Shown: piece by piece, positions 62,216 to 64,000 of the stretch | How positions within the stretch are numbered: position 1 is the stretch's first letter | Layout of the letters: the number at the start of each line of letters is the position of its first letter | Made by a program: the position numbers and the translations under genes | From: Phylloscopus collybita | Taxonomy: Eukaryota > Chordata > Aves > Passeriformes > Phylloscopidae | Length of the DNA: 64,000 nt | Assembly (NCBI GenBank): GCA_027886175.1 | Contig: JAJNNQ010000013.1 | Coordinates: 8,755,001-8,819,000, forward strand | Reading direction: 5' to 3' | The notes under the pieces: model-generated | Told to the model about the DNA's origin: nothing | What the model saw: the letters and a program-made list of their open reading frames with translations, nothing else | Databases searched by the model: none

Positions 62216-63577
62216 CTAGAAATAAAGGAAGAAACTGAATAAACTCCAGCTGTCTCTGCAAAAGCACTTGTTTAACCAAATGCAGATTAGTATTTAGGTT
62301 TAGCAAAGGGTTCACTGCTTATCTGCTTTCCTCTGATGAAGTTATCACAGTCTGTAGTCTTCTGTAAATTGGCTTATTATACTCTCAGTTAGAAATCATG
62401 AGAGCTGATGGTAAAATGCTTTATACCAGCAGCACAGTGTCAATCATCAGTAGTATGTGGCCGGTGAGATATGATGATAAATTACTCACCCATCTGCACT
62501 GCCAACATGCAAATATTATTTTTATGTCCCCCCAATCCTAATTCTTAAAAATAAAATAATAAAAAAAAAAAAATAGAGCATTTTGCTTTTAAAGCAAAAC
62601 CTGAGACTAAAATACCTTATGTCTGATGGAACGTGACATTATCAGCCTTATAGATGAAGCAATATGCAATATTGCCATTATGTAAATGGTTTCAAATGTT
62701 GATTACTATAGGTAATGATGAAGTCTAACATTTATTTAAAAAAAAAATGAAAAAAACCAACACCTTCCGTAGCGTTAAATTACATAATTATCTAAGCATG
62801 TCAGAAATAACCATGCAAAGGCCTATTTTTATCATAAGAACCCATCTTTACCAGTTGAAAAATTGCCCTTACCATCAATTCTATTTTATAAACAAAAGGT
62901 GCTGACCTTTGGCATGAGAAAGGAAATGGAATCCTCCCTTAAAGTGCTTTGCTAATGACCTGGAACACTTGCTTCCGAGGTAATGATATTATAATGTTTA
63001 TAATGAGACTTTATAAAGCAAAAAGATTAGAAAGACCATTCTAAACACATTTCAGATGCACAATTTTTTTTAATTATTATTTTATCCTCAACCTCCACCC
63101 CCAGCTCTGCACTTGCCCACTGGCATAGAAATGACTCATAAAGAATTTTCTTAGAGGCTGAACTTGCACTCAGAGTTTCTAATGACTCAGGAAAGGCCCT
63201 GTGTACAACTGTCATGTCAAAAGCACGTCGCTTCACAGAGCAAATCTTTTAAAAAACCCAATAATTGTTTCTAAATTCCACCATTTATTGATATGAACTC
63301 AGGTCCAAACTTAGTGCACACAGACAGGAATATGCAGGAGAAGATGAGAACAAACTGGGTTAATATCTGCTATTAGAGCTTTTGCTTGTGTCTCAGTGGG
63401 ACCGTTTATTGATCTACCACATGATGACAACCAGCACTTAAACATTTTAACGTTTTAGACCTTTTTCCTTTTATACCGGAAATTTTATAATGGAAGGATG
63501 ACTGATCTCAACCCTAACAAAAATCAATCAATTTCATTCTCAGGTTTTAAGACAAGCTGCATTCACTGCTAACCAAC
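62216..63577 (-). other. USH2A: USH2A intron 45
   Basis: A 1,362-nt phase-1 intron. It contains short A runs near 62561-62573 and 62738-62746 and a small palindrome at 62581-62599 (9-bp arms around one base). No gene or recognisable transposon is visible. Confidence 0.85.
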
Positions 63578-63787
63578 CTCCATCTGAGGTAGTCACATGC
63601 ACAACTTCACTGTTGATGCTGTGGACTCCATTAAAAACTTGAGAAAATATCTGATACTCTGTGTTGGGCTGCAAATCATCTATGACTACAGAGTTTACAT
63701 CAGCCTGGATCCTCAGAGATCTTCTCTCATCAGTAGAATTCAAGAAGAGGGTGTAGTAAACAACATCTCCTTGCAAATCCTGCAATG
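63578..63787 (-). CDS. USH2A: USH2A exon 45: C-terminal half of an FN3 domain
   Basis: Usherin is an extracellular scaffold protein at the photoreceptor periciliary membrane and at hair-cell stereocilia ankle links; this exon belongs to its long FN3 array. The 210-nt exon opens with two bases completing a split codon and ends one base into the next. It encodes LQDLQGDVVYYTLFLNS, an N-glycosylation sequon (NST), then DDLQPNTEYQIFSQVFNG, the L-P-x-T-x-Y signature of FN3 strands E-F, and ends in TTSDG. The first half of the domain must lie in exon 44, outside the window. The acceptor is TAG. The donor is weak (GAG/gttggt), but phase 1 joins cleanly to exon 46, giving TSDGEPEG. Confidence 0.93.
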
Positions 63788-64000
63788 CTAGAAAAAGAAA
63801 GAAAAAACACTGGGACATCAACTGGGAAATTTTCAGTCAGCAAGTTTCTTATCAACAACATTTATTGGGAAGAGGAAACCAAATTTTAGTCAGATTCTCT
63901 TTGTTAAAAAAAAGGAAGATTCCATCAAGTGCCTCCAATTTCACCCTTTTAAGGTGCTCTCCCTAATTTGTCAATATCATTAATGGTTCATCATCCTGTC
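63788..64000 (-). other. USH2A: USH2A intron 44, 3' end (partial)
   Basis: This is the last 213 nt of the intron upstream of exon 45, running off the window edge. It ends in a pyrimidine-rich stretch and a TAG acceptor directly before exon 45. I see no other element in it. The short purine/A run at about 63906-63914 is unremarkable. Confidence 0.85.

Noticed and set aside
1..64000. tRNA, rRNA, microRNA, CRISPR or bacterial-type operon signals
   Set aside because: None seen; the window is eukaryotic intragenic sequence.

Overview
This window is vertebrate nuclear DNA: AT-rich, intron-dominated, with CR1 LINE 3' fragments of the kind that dominate bird genomes. I read it as an avian chromosome segment. 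A songbird is possible but not shown. It holds no prokaryotic features and no complete gene.

The minus strand carries 17 consecutive internal exons of one gene, USH2A (usherin), the very large extracellular/ciliary protein of photoreceptors and hair cells. I placed each exon by its splice sites and by unbroken reading frame. Joined from high to low coordinate they give 3,236 nt (1,078 codons plus two leading bases) with no stop and compatible phase at every junction. Exon lengths (210, 203, 113, 199, 169, 222, 224, 217, 198, 155, 199, 108, 184, 158, 159, 163, 355 nt) match, from memory, human exons 45-61 almost exactly, so those numbers are used here. Exon 44 lies beyond base 64000 and exon 62 below base 1.

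Protein layout in transcription order (right to left): end of one fibronectin type III (FN3) domain (exon 45); a full FN3 (46-47); an FN3 that starts in 47-48, is interrupted by a cysteine-rich module with 13 Cys-Cys pairs (48-52), and resumes in 52-53; then FN3 domains in 53-54, 55-56, 57-58, 58-60 and 60-61; and the first half of another in exon 61.

Introns make up about 95% of the window. They hold three CR1 fragments (intron 52, two in intron 48), a probable solo LTR flanked by 6-bp direct repeats (intron 58), a weaker LTR-like block (intron 48), poly-A/T, TA and CT/GA tracts, and two perfect 15-bp-arm hairpins (introns 59 and 50). Intron 60 contains a speculative plus-strand ORF with a signal-peptide-like start and an upstream TATA box. 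No RNA genes, CRISPR arrays or promoters of USH2A itself are present.
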